From: an uncultured Lachnospiraceae bacterium
Lineage (GTDB): Bacteria > Bacillota > Clostridia > Lachnospirales > Lachnospiraceae
Direction: 5' to 3'
Length of the DNA stretch: 64,000 bases
Assembly: GCA_934330725.1 (NCBI GenBank)
Contig: CAKRGM010000002.1
Coordinates: forward strand, 62,001-126,000
The position numbers were made by a program, and so were the translations under genes. Shown in pieces: positions 1 to 8,755 of this stretch. The number at the start of each line of letters is the position of its first letter. The stretch's first letter is position 1. The notes under the pieces are model-generated. The model was not told where the DNA came from. It saw nothing but the letters and a program-made list of their open reading frames with translations, and did not search any database.

Positions 1-238
1 TATCCTTGATCTTCTTATACTTACCACAGTGACACTCCCAGTCTTTACTAGGTCCGAAAATTCTTTCACAGAACAAGCCGTCTTTTTCCGGCTTTAATGT
101 TCTGTAATTGATTGTTTCAGGCTTAGTAACCTCGCCATGAGACCATGCTAATATATTCTCAGGAGATGCAAGTTTAATCTGAATCTTATCAAATTTCATT
201 GACTTATTTTGTGATTCATTCTTTGATTCTTCTGCCAT
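1..238 (-). CDS. rpoC: RNA polymerase beta' subunit (5' end only)
   Basis: Start of the largest subunit of RNA polymerase, which with beta forms the catalytic cleft. About 79 codons are visible before the window edge. After a short polar head (MAEESKNES) comes the family N-terminus: KFDKIQIKLASPENI, then SHGEV.KPETINYRTLKPE and FCERIFGP, followed by the first zinc-ribbon cysteines in WECHCGKYK. It lies 17 nt downstream of rpoB, as usual for a co-transcribed rpoBC pair. The ATG at 238 is preceded by a GGGAGCAAC ribosome-binding stretch. Identity is certain; the rest of the gene is outside the window. Confidence 0.97.
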   Translation of the reverse strand, partial: MAEESKNESQNKSMKFDKIQIKLASPENILAWSHGEVTKPETINYRTLKPEKDGLFCERIFGPSKDWECHCGKYKKIKD

Positions 239-255
239 TATGTTGCTCCCTTCTA

Positions 256-3200
256 TTATTCCATAATATCTGAATTGCCATCACCGTAATCATCAACGTC
301 ATCCTGTTCGTCATCATATCCGAAATCGTCGATTGAATCATCTTCCATTCCTTCTTCTCCGACTTTCTGACCCTGGAATCCGCTTCTTGCAAATTCAGCT
401 TCGTCTTTTTTACTGTCACGATGATATCCATCATCAAGTACTTTCTTGAAATCTGTAACTTCATATTCTGAACTTTCAAGAAGTCTTACTTCATTGTTGT
501 CACGATCAAGGACACGAACATCAAGTGCAAGAGACTGAAGTTCCTTAAGAAGTACCTTAAATGATTCAGGAATACCTGGTTCAGGAATATTTTCACCCTT
601 AATAATAGCTTCATAAGTCTTAACACGTCCTACAACATCATCAGACTTAACTGTAAGGATTTCCTGTAATGTATATGATGCACCATAAGCTTCCAGTGCC
701 CAAACTTCCATTTCACCGAAACGCTGTCCACCGAACTGCGCTTTACCACCAAGTGGCTGCTGTGTAACAAGTGAATAAGGACCAGTTGAACGTGCATGAA
801 TCTTATCATCAACAAGGTGATGGAGCTTTAAGTAATGCATGAAACCAATTGTAACAGGGCTGTCAAAGTATTCTCCGGTACGTCCATCACGAAGTCTTAC
901 TTTACCATCTCTTCCAATGTGTACACCTTTCCACTCTTCTCTGTGAGCCTTGTTCTTATCAAGATAATCAAATACTTCATGATTTAAAGCATCTTTATAT
1001 TTAGCTGCAAACTCATCCCACTCAAGATTTGCATAATCATTTGCAAGATCAAGTGCATCCATAATATCATTCTCGTCAGCGCCGTCAAATACAGGTGTTG
1101 AAATGTTAAAACCAAGCACCTTTGCTGCAAGACTTAAATGAATTTCGAGGACCTGACCAATGTTCATACGTGAAGGCACACCCAATGGGTTAAGCACGAT
1201 ATCAAGAGGACGTCCATTAGGAAGGAATGGCATATCTTCTACAGGAAGTACTCTTGAAACGACACCCTTGTTACCATGACGTCCAGCCATCTTATCACCA
1301 ACAGAAATCTTTCTCTTCTGTGCTATATATATTCTGACTGACTTATTTACACCTGGTGAAAGTTCATCGCCATTTTCTCTTGTAAATACTTTGACATTAA
1401 CTACAATACCATATTCACCATGAGGAACCTTAAGTGATGTATCTCTTACTTCTCTTGCCTTCTCTCCAAAGATAGCACGAAGAAGTCTTTCTTCTGCTGT
1501 AAGTTCTGTTTCACCCTTTGGAGTAACCTTACCTACAAGTATATCTCCTGCACGAACCTCTGCACCAATTCTTATAATACCATTCTCATCAAGGTCTTTT
1601 ATTGAATCTGTACTTGCTGAAGGAATATCTCTTGTTATTTCTTCTGGTCCGAGCTTTGTATCTCTTGCTTCCGTCTCATATTCTTCGATATGAACTGATG
1701 TATAAACATCATTTCTTACAAGACGTTCACTAAGAAGAACAGCATCCTCGTAGTTATAACCTTCCCATGTCATGAAACCGATAAGTGGATTCTTACCCAG
1801 TGCAATTTCACCATTTGATGTTGAAGGTCCGTCTGCAATGACATCACCCTTCTTAACTGTATCTCCCTTAAATACAATCGGTCTCTGGTTATAGCAGTTG
1901 CTCTGGTTACTTCTTGCAAACTTTGTAAGTTTATATTCATGAACATGGCCATCATCAGCCTTAATAACAATTTTGTTAGACTCTGCTGATAATACAACAC
2001 CATCTTCTTCAGCAATAACGCATACGCCTGAATCGATAGCAGCCTTATTCTCAATACCAGTTCCAATTACCGGAGCTTCTGTTGTAAGAAGAGGTACGGC
2101 CTGACGCTGCATGTTAGATCCCATCAGTGCTCGGTTGGCATCATCGTTCTGAAGGAAAGGAATCATTGATGTAGCAACAGAAAATACCATCTTAGGTGAA
2201 ACGTCCATAAGATCAATAAGTCTCTTATCAAATTCAGATGTTTCATCCCTGTAACGTCCAGCTACTGTATTCTTTACAAAATGTCCTTCTTCATCAATTT
2301 CCGCATTAGCCTGTGCTACATGATAATCGTCTTCTTCATCAGCCGTAAAATAACGAACTTCATCTGTAACTCTAGGGTTCTTAGAATCTGATTTATCAAC
2401 TATACGATAAGGAGCTTCTATAAATCCATACTCATTAATTCTTGCATATGAAGCAAGTGAATTAATAAGACCGATATTTGGGCCTTCAGGTGTCTCGATA
2501 GGACACATTCTTCCGTAATGTGTATAATGTACATCTCGAACTTCAAATCCGGCTCTGTCTCTTGAAAGACCACCAGGTCCCAAAGCTGACAAACGTCTCT
2601 TATGAGTAAGCTCACCCAATGGGTTATTCTGATCCATGAACTGTGACAGCTGTGAACTGCCAAAGAACTCTTTAATAGCTGCTGTTACCGGTTTAATATT
2701 GATAAGTGACTGTGGTGAAATACCGCTTATATCCTGTGTTGACATTCTTTCTCTTACAACACGTTCCATTCTTGAGATACCAATTCTAAACTGGTTCTGT
2801 AATAATTCACCAACTGCTCTTATACGTCTGTTACCCAGATGATCGATGTCATCTTTTGTTCCAACGCCATATTCTATATGCATATTATAATTAATTGAAG
2901 CAATTATATCTTCAACAGTAATATGCTTTGGAATCAAATCGCTTATGTTCTTTGATATTGCTTCCTTAATATCATCAAGGCTTTCATTTTCTTCAAGAAT
3001 CTGGCTGAGTACCGGATAGAATACTGATTCATTTACACCGAGCTGTGCTGCTTCTTCTTTTGAAATATCTACCCATTTTGTAATATCAACAGTCATATTT
3101 GAAAGCACTTTAACTCTTCTATTAGTAATAGCGCCATCTGTGCCTTTAAGTTCAACATCAAGAAATACTGCTGGTACAGCTGCATTCTGGATTTCTTCTG

Positions 3201-4155
3201 CCTTCTGTCTGTCGAGTTTTTCTCCTGCTTTAGCGATAACGTTGCCGTGTGTGTCAACAACATCATCTGCCAGAACATGTCCAGCCAGTCTGCTTCTGAA
3301 AGAAAGCTTCTTGTTGAATTTATATCTTCCAACCTTTGCAAGGTCATATCTTCTCGGATCAAAAAACATACCTGAAATAAGTGACTCAGCACTGTCTACT
3401 GACAATGGTTCACCAGGTCTTAACTTCTTATATAATTCTAAAATACCTTCCTGATAGTTTGTTGAGGTATCTTTCTCCATTGTAGCAATAAGCTTTGGCT
3501 CTTCTCCGAAAATATCAATAATTTCAGCATTAGATCCAAATCCAAGTGCTCTGATAAGAACTGTTACAGGTACTTTTTTATTTCTGTCAACCTTAACATA
3601 AAAAACATCATTAGCGTCAGTTTCATACTCTAACCATGCACCCCTGTTAGGGATTACCTGACAGCTGTAAAGGAATATCTTACCATATTTATCTTTCTGA
3701 ATATCATAATATATACCAGGTGAACGTACCAACTGGCTGACAATTACTCTCTCTGCTCCATTGATGACGAATGTACCTGTCTTAGTCATAAGAGGAAGAT
3801 CGCCCATGAAGATTTCATGTTCGCTGATATCTTCACTCTCCTTATTGTGGAGCCTTACTCTTACCTTTAAAGGAGCTGCATATGTAGCATCTCTTTCTTT
3901 ACACTCTTCAATAGAATACTTGACTTCATCCTCGCATAATGAGAAATCTACAAATTCAAGACTTAACTTTCCATTGTAGTCTGCGATTGGAGAGATGTCA
4001 TCAAAAACCTCTTTTAAACCTTCATCCAGGAACCACTGGTATGAATCCTTCTGAACTTCAATAAGATTCGGCATCTCAAGAACTTCTTTTTGTCTGGAAT
4101 AGCTCATTCTGATGCTTTTACCTGATTTAACTGGACGTAATCTGTTTTTCTCCAT
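256..4155 (-). CDS. rpoB: RNA polymerase beta subunit
   Basis: Beta subunit of RNA polymerase, 1299 aa from the ATG at 4155 (MEKNRLRPV). This start is preceded by AAGGGGTG; the open frame runs 36 codons further upstream, but without a better site. The rifampicin pocket near residues 500-530 is canonical and looks wild type (SSQLSQFMDQNNPLGELTHK then RRLSALGPGG). The catalytic-region signature GDKMAGRHGNKG is near residue 955. The C-terminus ends in a strongly acidic tail rich in D and E, often seen in clostridial RpoB. A separate promoter-like sequence sits about 100 nt upstream, and the preceding gene is an unexpected glycosyltransferase rather than rplL. Confidence 0.98.
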   Translation of the reverse strand: MEKNRLRPVKSGKSIRMSYSRQKEVLEMPNLIEVQKDSYQWFLDEGLKEVFDDISPIADYNGKLSLEFVDFSLCEDEVKYSIEECKERDATYAAPLKVRVRLHNKESEDISEHEIFMGDLPLMTKTGTFVINGAERVIVSQLVRSPGIYYDIQKDKYGKIFLYSCQVIPNRGAWLEYETDANDVFYVKVDRNKKVPVTVLIRALGFGSNAEIIDIFGEEPKLIATMEKDTSTNYQEGILELYKKLRPGEPLSVDSAESLISGMFFDPRRYDLAKVGRYKFNKKLSFRSRLAGHVLADDVVDTHGNVIAKAGEKLDRQKAEEIQNAAVPAVFLDVELKGTDGAITNRRVKVLSNMTVDITKWVDISKEEAAQLGVNESVFYPVLSQILEENESLDDIKEAISKNISDLIPKHITVEDIIASINYNMHIEYGVGTKDDIDHLGNRRIRAVGELLQNQFRIGISRMERVVRERMSTQDISGISPQSLINIKPVTAAIKEFFGSSQLSQFMDQNNPLGELTHKRRLSALGPGGLSRDRAGFEVRDVHYTHYGRMCPIETPEGPNIGLINSLASYARINEYGFIEAPYRIVDKSDSKNPRVTDEVRYFTADEEDDYHVAQANAEIDEEGHFVKNTVAGRYRDETSEFDKRLIDLMDVSPKMVFSVATSMIPFLQNDDANRALMGSNMQRQAVPLLTTEAPVIGTGIENKAAIDSGVCVIAEEDGVVLSAESNKIVIKADDGHVHEYKLTKFARSNQSNCYNQRPIVFKGDTVKKGDVIADGPSTSNGEIALGKNPLIGFMTWEGYNYEDAVLLSERLVRNDVYTSVHIEEYETEARDTKLGPEEITRDIPSASTDSIKDLDENGIIRIGAEVRAGDILVGKVTPKGETELTAEERLLRAIFGEKAREVRDTSLKVPHGEYGIVVNVKVFTRENGDELSPGVNKSVRIYIAQKRKISVGDKMAGRHGNKGVVSRVLPVEDMPFLPNGRPLDIVLNPLGVPSRMNIGQVLEIHLSLAAKVLGFNISTPVFDGADENDIMDALDLANDYANLEWDEFAAKYKDALNHEVFDYLDKNKAHREEWKGVHIGRDGKVRLRDGRTGEYFDSPVTIGFMHYLKLHHLVDDKIHARSTGPYSLVTQQPLGGKAQFGGQRFGEMEVWALEAYGASYTLQEILTVKSDDVVGRVKTYEAIIKGENIPEPGIPESFKVLLKELQSLALDVRVLDRDNNEVRLLESSEYEVTDFKKVLDDGYHRDSKKDEAEFARSGFQGQKVGEEGMEDDSIDDFGYDDEQDDVDDYGDGNSDIME

Positions 4156-4251
4156 TGACGTTTCACCCCTTGTGATTATTTTTAAAATTAATTCAATATT
4201 ATTAATATGCATGAAGAATAGATACACGCATACCACAATAGTGCATTGTCC

Positions 4252-4280
4252 ATAGTAACACAAGTTTAAGTTTTTGTCAA
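4252..4280 (-). promoter_or_regulatory. Sigma-A-like promoter for rpoBC
   Basis: On the minus strand TTGACA (4275-4280) lies 17 nt from TACTAT (4252-4257), giving a leader of about 90 nt before rpoB. The -35 is perfect and the -10 matches 4 of 6 positions. It lies between the inserted glycosyltransferase gene and rpoB, so rpoBC need not depend on read-through from rplJL. Confidence 0.55.
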
Positions 4281-4376
4281 ATGTTTTCAGAATTTTTCCA
4301 GGAAATATTTTATATGAATTTTCAGAGAATTCTTACGTTTCAAAATCATCTATTCAGGCTTCACTGTTACAATTGT

Positions 4377-5444
4377 TTAGGAATCTTTGTTACAACTGTT
4401 CAGAAATCCATCCGCCAGTATCCGCATGGCGGTTTCTGTAACATGTGTTTTTTTCATATATTCAAAATCCTGTACTGCAGGTTCTTTCTTCCGGGCAATT
4501 TCACCTAATCTTTTTATATGCTCAATAAGTACACCCAATTCACTGCTGTACGAAAGAATCCCCTCCAGATGTGCCTGCTGTTCAGCTTCAGCAATGCAAA
4601 GGATACAGGCAATAACCGGAATTTCCCCTTTAAGATCCGAACAGTTAAGTTCAAGATCCGGACGTATCTTCAGTACTTCATACATCATCTGACGCGCCTG
4701 TGTAATCTGTCCCATTTTAATAAGCTGCCAGATTGCCAGCTTAAGTTCTTTCGTCTCAGCCTTTTCGCCAGCAATTCCGACCCGGCATTCGTATACCCTG
4801 AGCTTTTTTGCCATAATCCAGACCATCAGCAGCTGTTCAGACAAAAAACCGTATACCCTCTTATGATATTCATCACTATATTTATTATAATCCATATTCT
4901 TTTCCATCTCGAAAAAAATAGAAAAGAGCCAGCCGCAATACTCATCAAAAAGTTTCCTTGACGTAACCATAAGATTTCCAAAATAATTTTTTCTTCCATC
5001 CATTGCTTCCAGAAAATACGGATAATAAGCCGGATACATCCTCTTTATTACTTCCTTCACATGTAACTCATCACGTACATCATGTGCCTCTGCATATGCG
5101 TCCCAATAAGATTTTTCTGAATATACGGCTTTGGATGTTATGATATCATACTCAGATAAAATTTTATCATAATCCTCTGATGATAAAATTTTCATATTAT
5201 CATCTACAAAATATCTTCTATAATGGCACACTCCAATATTTTCTTTTCCTTTATAATTCTTCCACACCCAGTAAATGCCTGTGAGTTCACCATAATAACA
5301 GTTCTTTTCTGAAATAGAATCCCCCGTATCATCCCCCAGATAGCCCAATGCTTCATTTACTGCCCTGCCTACCTGAACTGGAACATATGCTGCATCATCA
5401 GGTTTAGAAAAATTTTTATGTGTCATTGTAAATATTGTTGCCAT
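4377..5444 (-). CDS. DUF4422-type glycosyltransferase between rplL and rpoB
   Basis: A predicted glycosyltransferase of the DUF4422 kind, found in polysaccharide loci; sugar and acceptor unknown. The N-terminal ~220 residues carry family-like features: a short beta start (ATIFTMTHKNF), EKNCYYGELTGIYWVWKN and the CHYRRYF motif. The last ~130 residues are helical and do not look like part of that domain, so the C-terminus may be a helical repeat or protein-binding segment. I chose ATG 5444, about 10 nt from AAGGAG; ATG 5450 is also possible but only 4 nt from it. The location is odd: it is isolated on both sides, by the rplL terminator upstream and an rpoB promoter downstream. No other polysaccharide gene is adjacent. 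Family call fairly confident, role unknown. Confidence 0.75.
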   Translation of the reverse strand: MATIFTMTHKNFSKPDDAAYVPVQVGRAVNEALGYLGDDTGDSISEKNCYYGELTGIYWVWKNYKGKENIGVCHYRRYFVDDNMKILSSEDYDKILSEYDIITSKAVYSEKSYWDAYAEAHDVRDELHVKEVIKRMYPAYYPYFLEAMDGRKNYFGNLMVTSRKLFDEYCGWLFSIFFEMEKNMDYNKYSDEYHKRVYGFLSEQLLMVWIMAKKLRVYECRVGIAGEKAETKELKLAIWQLIKMGQITQARQMMYEVLKIRPDLELNCSDLKGEIPVIACILCIAEAEQQAHLEGILSYSSELGVLIEHIKRLGEIARKKEPAVQDFEYMKKTHVTETAMRILADGFLNSCNKDS

Positions 5445-5552
5445 AATCATTATTCTCCTTGTGTACTAACAAATCCATCAAACACTTATATCATGATTAC
5501 ATCATACATTTTTATCTTCAATCTTACAACAGCTTATTATATACCCTATTAT

Positions 5553-5589
5553 AAAAAAACGGAGTGCCATATTTCTATGGTCACTCCGC
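5553..5589 (-). terminator. Intrinsic terminator after rplL
   Basis: Minus-strand hairpin CGGAGTG(A)CCATA / TATGG(C)ACTCCG with a 4-nt loop, followed by seven T. Strong Rho-independent terminator ending the rplJL transcript before the glycosyltransferase gene. Confidence 0.9.
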
Positions 5590-5637
5590 ATAAAAGCACA
5601 ATGCTTCTTAACTGTTGTACTAATATATTGGCTTAAA

Positions 5638-6003
5638 TTACTTAAGTGTAGCCTTAGCGCCTTCAGCTTCAAGCTTCTTAGCGATTTCTTCAGCTTCTTC
5701 TTTAGCAACGCCTTCCTTGATAACCTTAGGTGCGCCATCAACAACTTCCTTAGCTTCCTTTAAGCCAAGACCTGTGATTTCACGAACAACCTTGATAACC
5801 TTAACCTTGTTAGCGCCAACTTCTGTAAGTTCAACGTCAAACTCTGTCTTTTCTTCACCAGCTGCTGCGCCAGCACCTGCTGCTGCAACAACAACACCTG
5901 CTGCTGCTGATACGCCGAATTCTTCTTCAGCTGCTTTAACTAAATCGTTTAATTCTAATACTGTTAATCCCTTAATAACATCAATGATTTCCTGTGTAGT
6001 CAT
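5638..6003 (-). CDS. rplL: 50S ribosomal protein L7/L12
   Basis: Stalk protein of the large subunit that recruits translation GTPases; 121 aa, the usual length. The N-terminal dimerisation domain (TTQEIIDVIKGLTVLELNDL), an Ala/Gly-rich hinge and the C-terminal factor-binding domain with GLGLKEAKEVVDGAPK are all present. The start at 6003 follows AAAAGGAGATT. It lies 71 nt after rplJ and is followed by a strong terminator, so expression is matched to L10 through the shared leader. Confidence 0.98.
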   Translation of the reverse strand: MTTQEIIDVIKGLTVLELNDLVKAAEEEFGVSAAAGVVVAAAGAGAAAGEEKTEFDVELTEVGANKVKVIKVVREITGLGLKEAKEVVDGAPKVIKEGVAKEEAEEIAKKLEAEGAKATLK

Positions 6004-6074
6004 TTTTATAATCTCCTTTTAATTAATATTAGGCTACATGCCTTATGTTAAATAAACCGTAAATCTCCTGCCTA

Positions 6075-6572
6075 TTAAGCAACTTCTTCGCCGTTCTTTT
6101 CAGCGATCTGCTTAATAACACGAGCAAAGTTTGTAATAGGTGACTGGAAGCTTCCAAGTAATTTTGAAAGAAGTTCTTCTCTTGAAGGAATTGTTGCGAT
6201 AACCTTGATGCCATCAACATCATAGTAAGTTCCTTCAACAACACCACACTTAAGTTCAAGTGCATCAGCTGTCTTAGCAAAATCATTTAAAATTCTTGCT
6301 GGAGCTGTAGCATCTGTTGCACTGATTGCAATAGCTGTAGGTCCTTCAAGTGAATCTGTCATTGCTTCAAATTCTGTACCTGCAATTGCTCTCTTAACTA
6401 AAGTATTCTTATAAACCTTATAAACTACTCCTGCTTCTCTTAACTGCTTACGAAGCTGTGTATCCTGTTCTACTGTTAATCCACGATAGTTCACAAGAAC
6501 AACGCCCTGTGCATCTTTAAGATAACCAGCAATTTCGTCTACGATAGGCTGCTTAAGTTCTACCTTTGCCAT
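6075..6572 (-). CDS. rplJ: 50S ribosomal protein L10
   Basis: Base of the ribosomal stalk; binds 23S rRNA and L7/L12 dimers through its C-terminal helix. 165 aa, typical. Family features include VVLVNYRGLTVEQDTQLRKQ, then YKVYKNTLVKRA, with the C-terminal L12-binding helix NFARVIKQIAEKNGEE. ATG 6572 is preceded by CAGGAGGTAATGATTC. The 325-nt upstream region holds a promoter, an L10-type leader and an attenuator, consistent with autogenous control by the L10-L12 complex. Confidence 0.98.
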   Translation of the reverse strand: MAKVELKQPIVDEIAGYLKDAQGVVLVNYRGLTVEQDTQLRKQLREAGVVYKVYKNTLVKRAIAGTEFEAMTDSLEGPTAIAISATDATAPARILNDFAKTADALELKCGVVEGTYYDVDGIKVIATIPSREELLSKLLGSFQSPITNFARVIKQIAEKNGEEVA

Positions 6573-6815
6573 GAATCATTACCTCCTGTTAGATTTAATC
6601 CTTACGGATATTCTTCTGCCCTCGATGGATTCATTTATCAAAGTTCCAAAAGAACTTCTATTCCAACAAAAAATCCTTCTGTCCAAAGACAGAAGGATTG
6701 AATAGTCATCAATATATAATCCACAGATTATATTAATATCCTCGGTAGGCGTATTACCTTTAACCCTTTCGGGACCTTACTGTCTTAGGCAAAATATTGT
6801 TCGTGGTCAAGCCAC
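6573..6815 (-). promoter_or_regulatory. L10-type leader RNA of rplJL
   Basis: Non-coding gap between rplA and rplJ. The minus-strand transcript would begin near 6815 with the hairpin CGTGG-CTTGA-CCACG, continue through a segment containing CCCGAAAGGGTTAAAGGTAA and TACCGAGGA, then the attenuator hairpin at 6667-6699. Position and conserved-looking segments fit the known L10 leader, in which the L10(L12) complex binds to repress. I recognise it by context and motifs; a covariance-model match would settle it. Confidence 0.7.
6667..6699 (-). terminator. Attenuator hairpin in the rplJL leader
   Basis: Minus-strand stem TCCTTCTGTC / GACAGAAGGA (extendable by A-T pairs) with TTTG loop and a following run of six T. 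It is a complete intrinsic terminator placed about 100 nt upstream of rplJ within the leader, so it most likely attenuates rplJL transcription. Confidence 0.85.
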
Positions 6816-6822
6816 GAATGAT

Positions 6823-6852
6823 AGTATACTATCAATATATATAGGTTGTCAA
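6823..6852 (-). promoter_or_regulatory. Sigma-A promoter for rplJL
   Basis: Minus strand TTGACA (6847-6852), 18-nt spacer, TATACT (6823-6828), immediately downstream of the rplA stop codon region. Near-consensus for the housekeeping sigma factor. Confidence 0.8.
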
Positions 6853-6896
6853 TCTTTTTTTATTATTTATTGGATAACCATCAAATTATATTGAAA

Positions 6897-7592
6897 TTAG
6901 CCAATATACTTAACTGTGCTAACCTTAACACCAGGACCCATTGTTGATGTAAGAACAACACTCTTTAAATACTGTCCCTTAATTGTTGATGGTTTAGCCT
7001 TAACGATTGCAGCCATAATAGCCTGGAAGTTGTCTGCTAACTGATCTTCAGTAAATGAAGCCTTACCAATTGGCACGTGAATGATATTTGTCTTATCAAG
7101 TCTGTATTCAATTTTACCAGCCTTGATATCATTAACAGCTTTTGTTACATCCATAGTAACTGTACCAGCCTTAGGGTTTGGCATTAAGCCCTTAGGTCCA
7201 AGTACACGTCCCAAACGACCAACAACGCCCATCATATCAGGTGTAGCAACAACTACGTCAAAATCAAACCAGTTTTCTTTCTGAATCTTTGGAATTAATT
7301 CTTCTCCACCTACGAAATCTGCACCAGCTGCTGCAGCTTCATCAGCCTTAGCGCCTTTAGCAAATACGAGAACCTTAACCTTCTTACCAGTTCCGTGTGG
7401 AAGAACTACTGCTCCTCTGATCTGCTGTTCAGCATGACGTCCGTCACATCCTGTTCTGATATGAGCTTCAATTGTTTCGTCGAATTTTGCAGTTGCAGTC
7501 TTCTTTACAAGAGCACATGCTTCTGCTGGATCATAAAGTGTTGCGCGGTCAATATTCTTGGCTGCCTCAACATATTTCTTTCCTCTTTTCAT
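6897..7592 (-). CDS. rplA: 50S ribosomal protein L1
   Basis: Forms the L1 stalk that moves deacylated tRNA out of the E site; 231 aa as usual. Motifs: MKRGKKYVEAAKNID start, FDETIEAHIRTGCDGRHAEQ, RGAVVLPHGTGK, and the signature GRLGRVLGPKGLMPNPKAGT. ATG 7592 follows CTAGGAGGTTTATATA. L1 is also a translational repressor of its own operon in bacteria; the gaps before rplA and rplK both hold a GTGGGAG...ACCAC segment that may be the target. Confidence 0.98.
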   Translation of the reverse strand: MKRGKKYVEAAKNIDRATLYDPAEACALVKKTATAKFDETIEAHIRTGCDGRHAEQQIRGAVVLPHGTGKKVKVLVFAKGAKADEAAAAGADFVGGEELIPKIQKENWFDFDVVVATPDMMGVVGRLGRVLGPKGLMPNPKAGTVTMDVTKAVNDIKAGKIEYRLDKTNIIHVPIGKASFTEDQLADNFQAIMAAIVKAKPSTIKGQYLKSVVLTSTMGPGVKVSTVKYIG

Positions 7593-7607
7593 TATATAAA
7601 CCTCCTA

Positions 7608-7643
7608 GTGGTATTATCGGAAGGGGTCTGACTTTCCTCCCAC
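7608..7643 (-). promoter_or_regulatory. GTGGGAG...ACCAC element before rplA
   Basis: The minus-strand RNA reads GTGGGAGG, 16-nt middle containing CCCCTTCC, then ATACCAC, just upstream of the rplA ribosome-binding site. GTGG pairs with CCAC and GGAGG can pair with the inner CCTTCC. The same GTGGGAG/ACCAC frame recurs before rplK (8122-8179). Inference: L1-binding regulatory stem. Confidence 0.45.
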
Positions 7644-7669
7644 ATTTAAAAACGATTATTTTTCTCTAA

Positions 7670-8098
7670 TTAATCTTCTTCTACAACGATTCCCATACTT
7701 CTTGCTGTTCCGGCAATCATTGATGTAGCTGCTTCAATTGTTGCAGCATTTAAATCTGGCATCTTAAGTTCAGCAATCTTCTGAACTTCTGACTTCTTAA
7801 TAGTAGCTACCTTTGTTTTGTTAGGTGTACCTGAACCAGACTTAATATTGCAAGCCTTCTTAAGAAGAACTGCAGCTGGTGGAGTCTTTGTAATGAAGCT
7901 AAAGCTTCTGTCAGCATATACTGTAATAACTACAGGTATGATTAAATCTCCCTGATCTGCTGTCTTTGCATTAAACTGCTTTGTAAATTCTACAATGTTT
8001 ACACCATGCTGTCCAAGTGCTGGACCAACTGGTGGAGCCGGTGTAGCTTTGCCGGCAGGAATCTGTAATTTAATATATCCTGTTACTTTCTTTGCCAT
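7670..8098 (-). CDS. rplK: 50S ribosomal protein L11
   Basis: Component of the GTPase-associated centre with 23S rRNA. 142 aa from ATG 8098 (MAKKVTGYIKLQIPAGKA), the usual length. A GTG three codons upstream overlaps the AGGAGGTG ribosome-binding site and is therefore unlikely as the start. PAPPVGPALGQHGVNI and the C-terminal EAATSMIAGTARSMGI are characteristic. It sits between nusG and rplA in the standard order. Confidence 0.98.
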   Translation of the reverse strand: MAKKVTGYIKLQIPAGKATPAPPVGPALGQHGVNIVEFTKQFNAKTADQGDLIIPVVITVYADRSFSFITKTPPAAVLLKKACNIKSGSGTPNKTKVATIKKSEVQKIAELKMPDLNAATIEAATSMIAGTARSMGIVVEED

Positions 8099-8121
8099 TT
8101 TAGGCACCTCCTAAATATTAT

Positions 8122-8179
8122 GTGGTAATTGGCGAACTCCGCAGCGGGTACTGCATTAATATCTGCGGCATTCTCCCAC
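8122..8179 (-). promoter_or_regulatory. GTGGGAG...ACCAC element before rplK
   Basis: The minus-strand RNA runs GTGGGAG, then an inner hairpin CCGCAG...CTGCGG, then TTACCACA, directly upstream of the rplK ribosome-binding site. It shares the outer GTGGGAG/ACCAC pairing with the element before rplA. Position between nusG and rplK fits the site where L1 is known to repress the L11-L1 operon. By-eye structure only. Confidence 0.5.
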
Positions 8180-8203
8180 GTCCGTATTTACGAACATTAA
8201 TTG

Positions 8204-8740
8204 TTACATCAATTTCACATCTGTGAAACTTATTTCAACCGGTGTTTCACGGCCAAACATTTCAACATTAATTGTAAGGCACTGCTTACTGTCATTAATG
8301 TCTGTAATCTCTCCAACTGTGTTTTCCCATGCTCCTGAAAGAATCATGACCTGATCTCCTACTTTACCAGCAAACTCAACTACCGGCTTAGGTTCTTCCA
8401 CACCCGGAAGGTCAATTCCAAGTGCTTTAATTTCAGCTGGAGTAAGTGGCACTGGCTTTGATCCAGGACCAACAAATCCCGTAACGCCTCTGGTATTACG
8501 TACAACGTACCAGCTGTCGTCATTCATAACCATGTTAATAAGGACGTATCCAGGAAACATTTTCCTCTGGACCGACTTCTTTGTGCCATGTTTTACTTCC
8601 ATTACACTTTCGATAGGAACTATAACTTCCAAAACCTGATCCTGAAGATTTCTGTTTTCAACAGTTTTTTCTATGTTGGCCTTTACCTTATTCTCATATC
8701 CTGAATAAGTATGGACAACATACCATTTTGCTTCGTCCAT
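8204..8740 (-). CDS. nusG: Transcription elongation/pausing factor NusG
   Basis: Binds RNA polymerase beta' clamp through its NGN domain and couples to other factors through a KOW domain; 178 aa. N-terminal AKWYVVHTYSGYENKV, then RKMFPGYVLINM and WYVVRNTRGVTGFVG mark the NGN domain. The C-terminal KOW domain includes GDQVMILSGAWENTVGEI. ATG 8740 is preceded by AAAAGGTGATTAT. Operon with secE upstream (15-nt gap) and rplK downstream. Confidence 0.98.
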   Translation of the reverse strand: MDEAKWYVVHTYSGYENKVKANIEKTVENRNLQDQVLEVIVPIESVMEVKHGTKKSVQRKMFPGYVLINMVMNDDSWYVVRNTRGVTGFVGPGSKPVPLTPAEIKALGIDLPGVEEPKPVVEFAGKVGDQVMILSGAWENTVGEITDINDSKQCLTINVEMFGRETPVEISFTDVKLM

Positions 8741-8755
8741 ATAATCACCTTTTCC

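Noticed and set aside
5717..6022. 101-codon plus-strand frame antisense to rplL
   Set aside because: Ala/Thr/Ser-rich shadow of the L7/L12 hinge; no SD and complete overlap with a certain gene.
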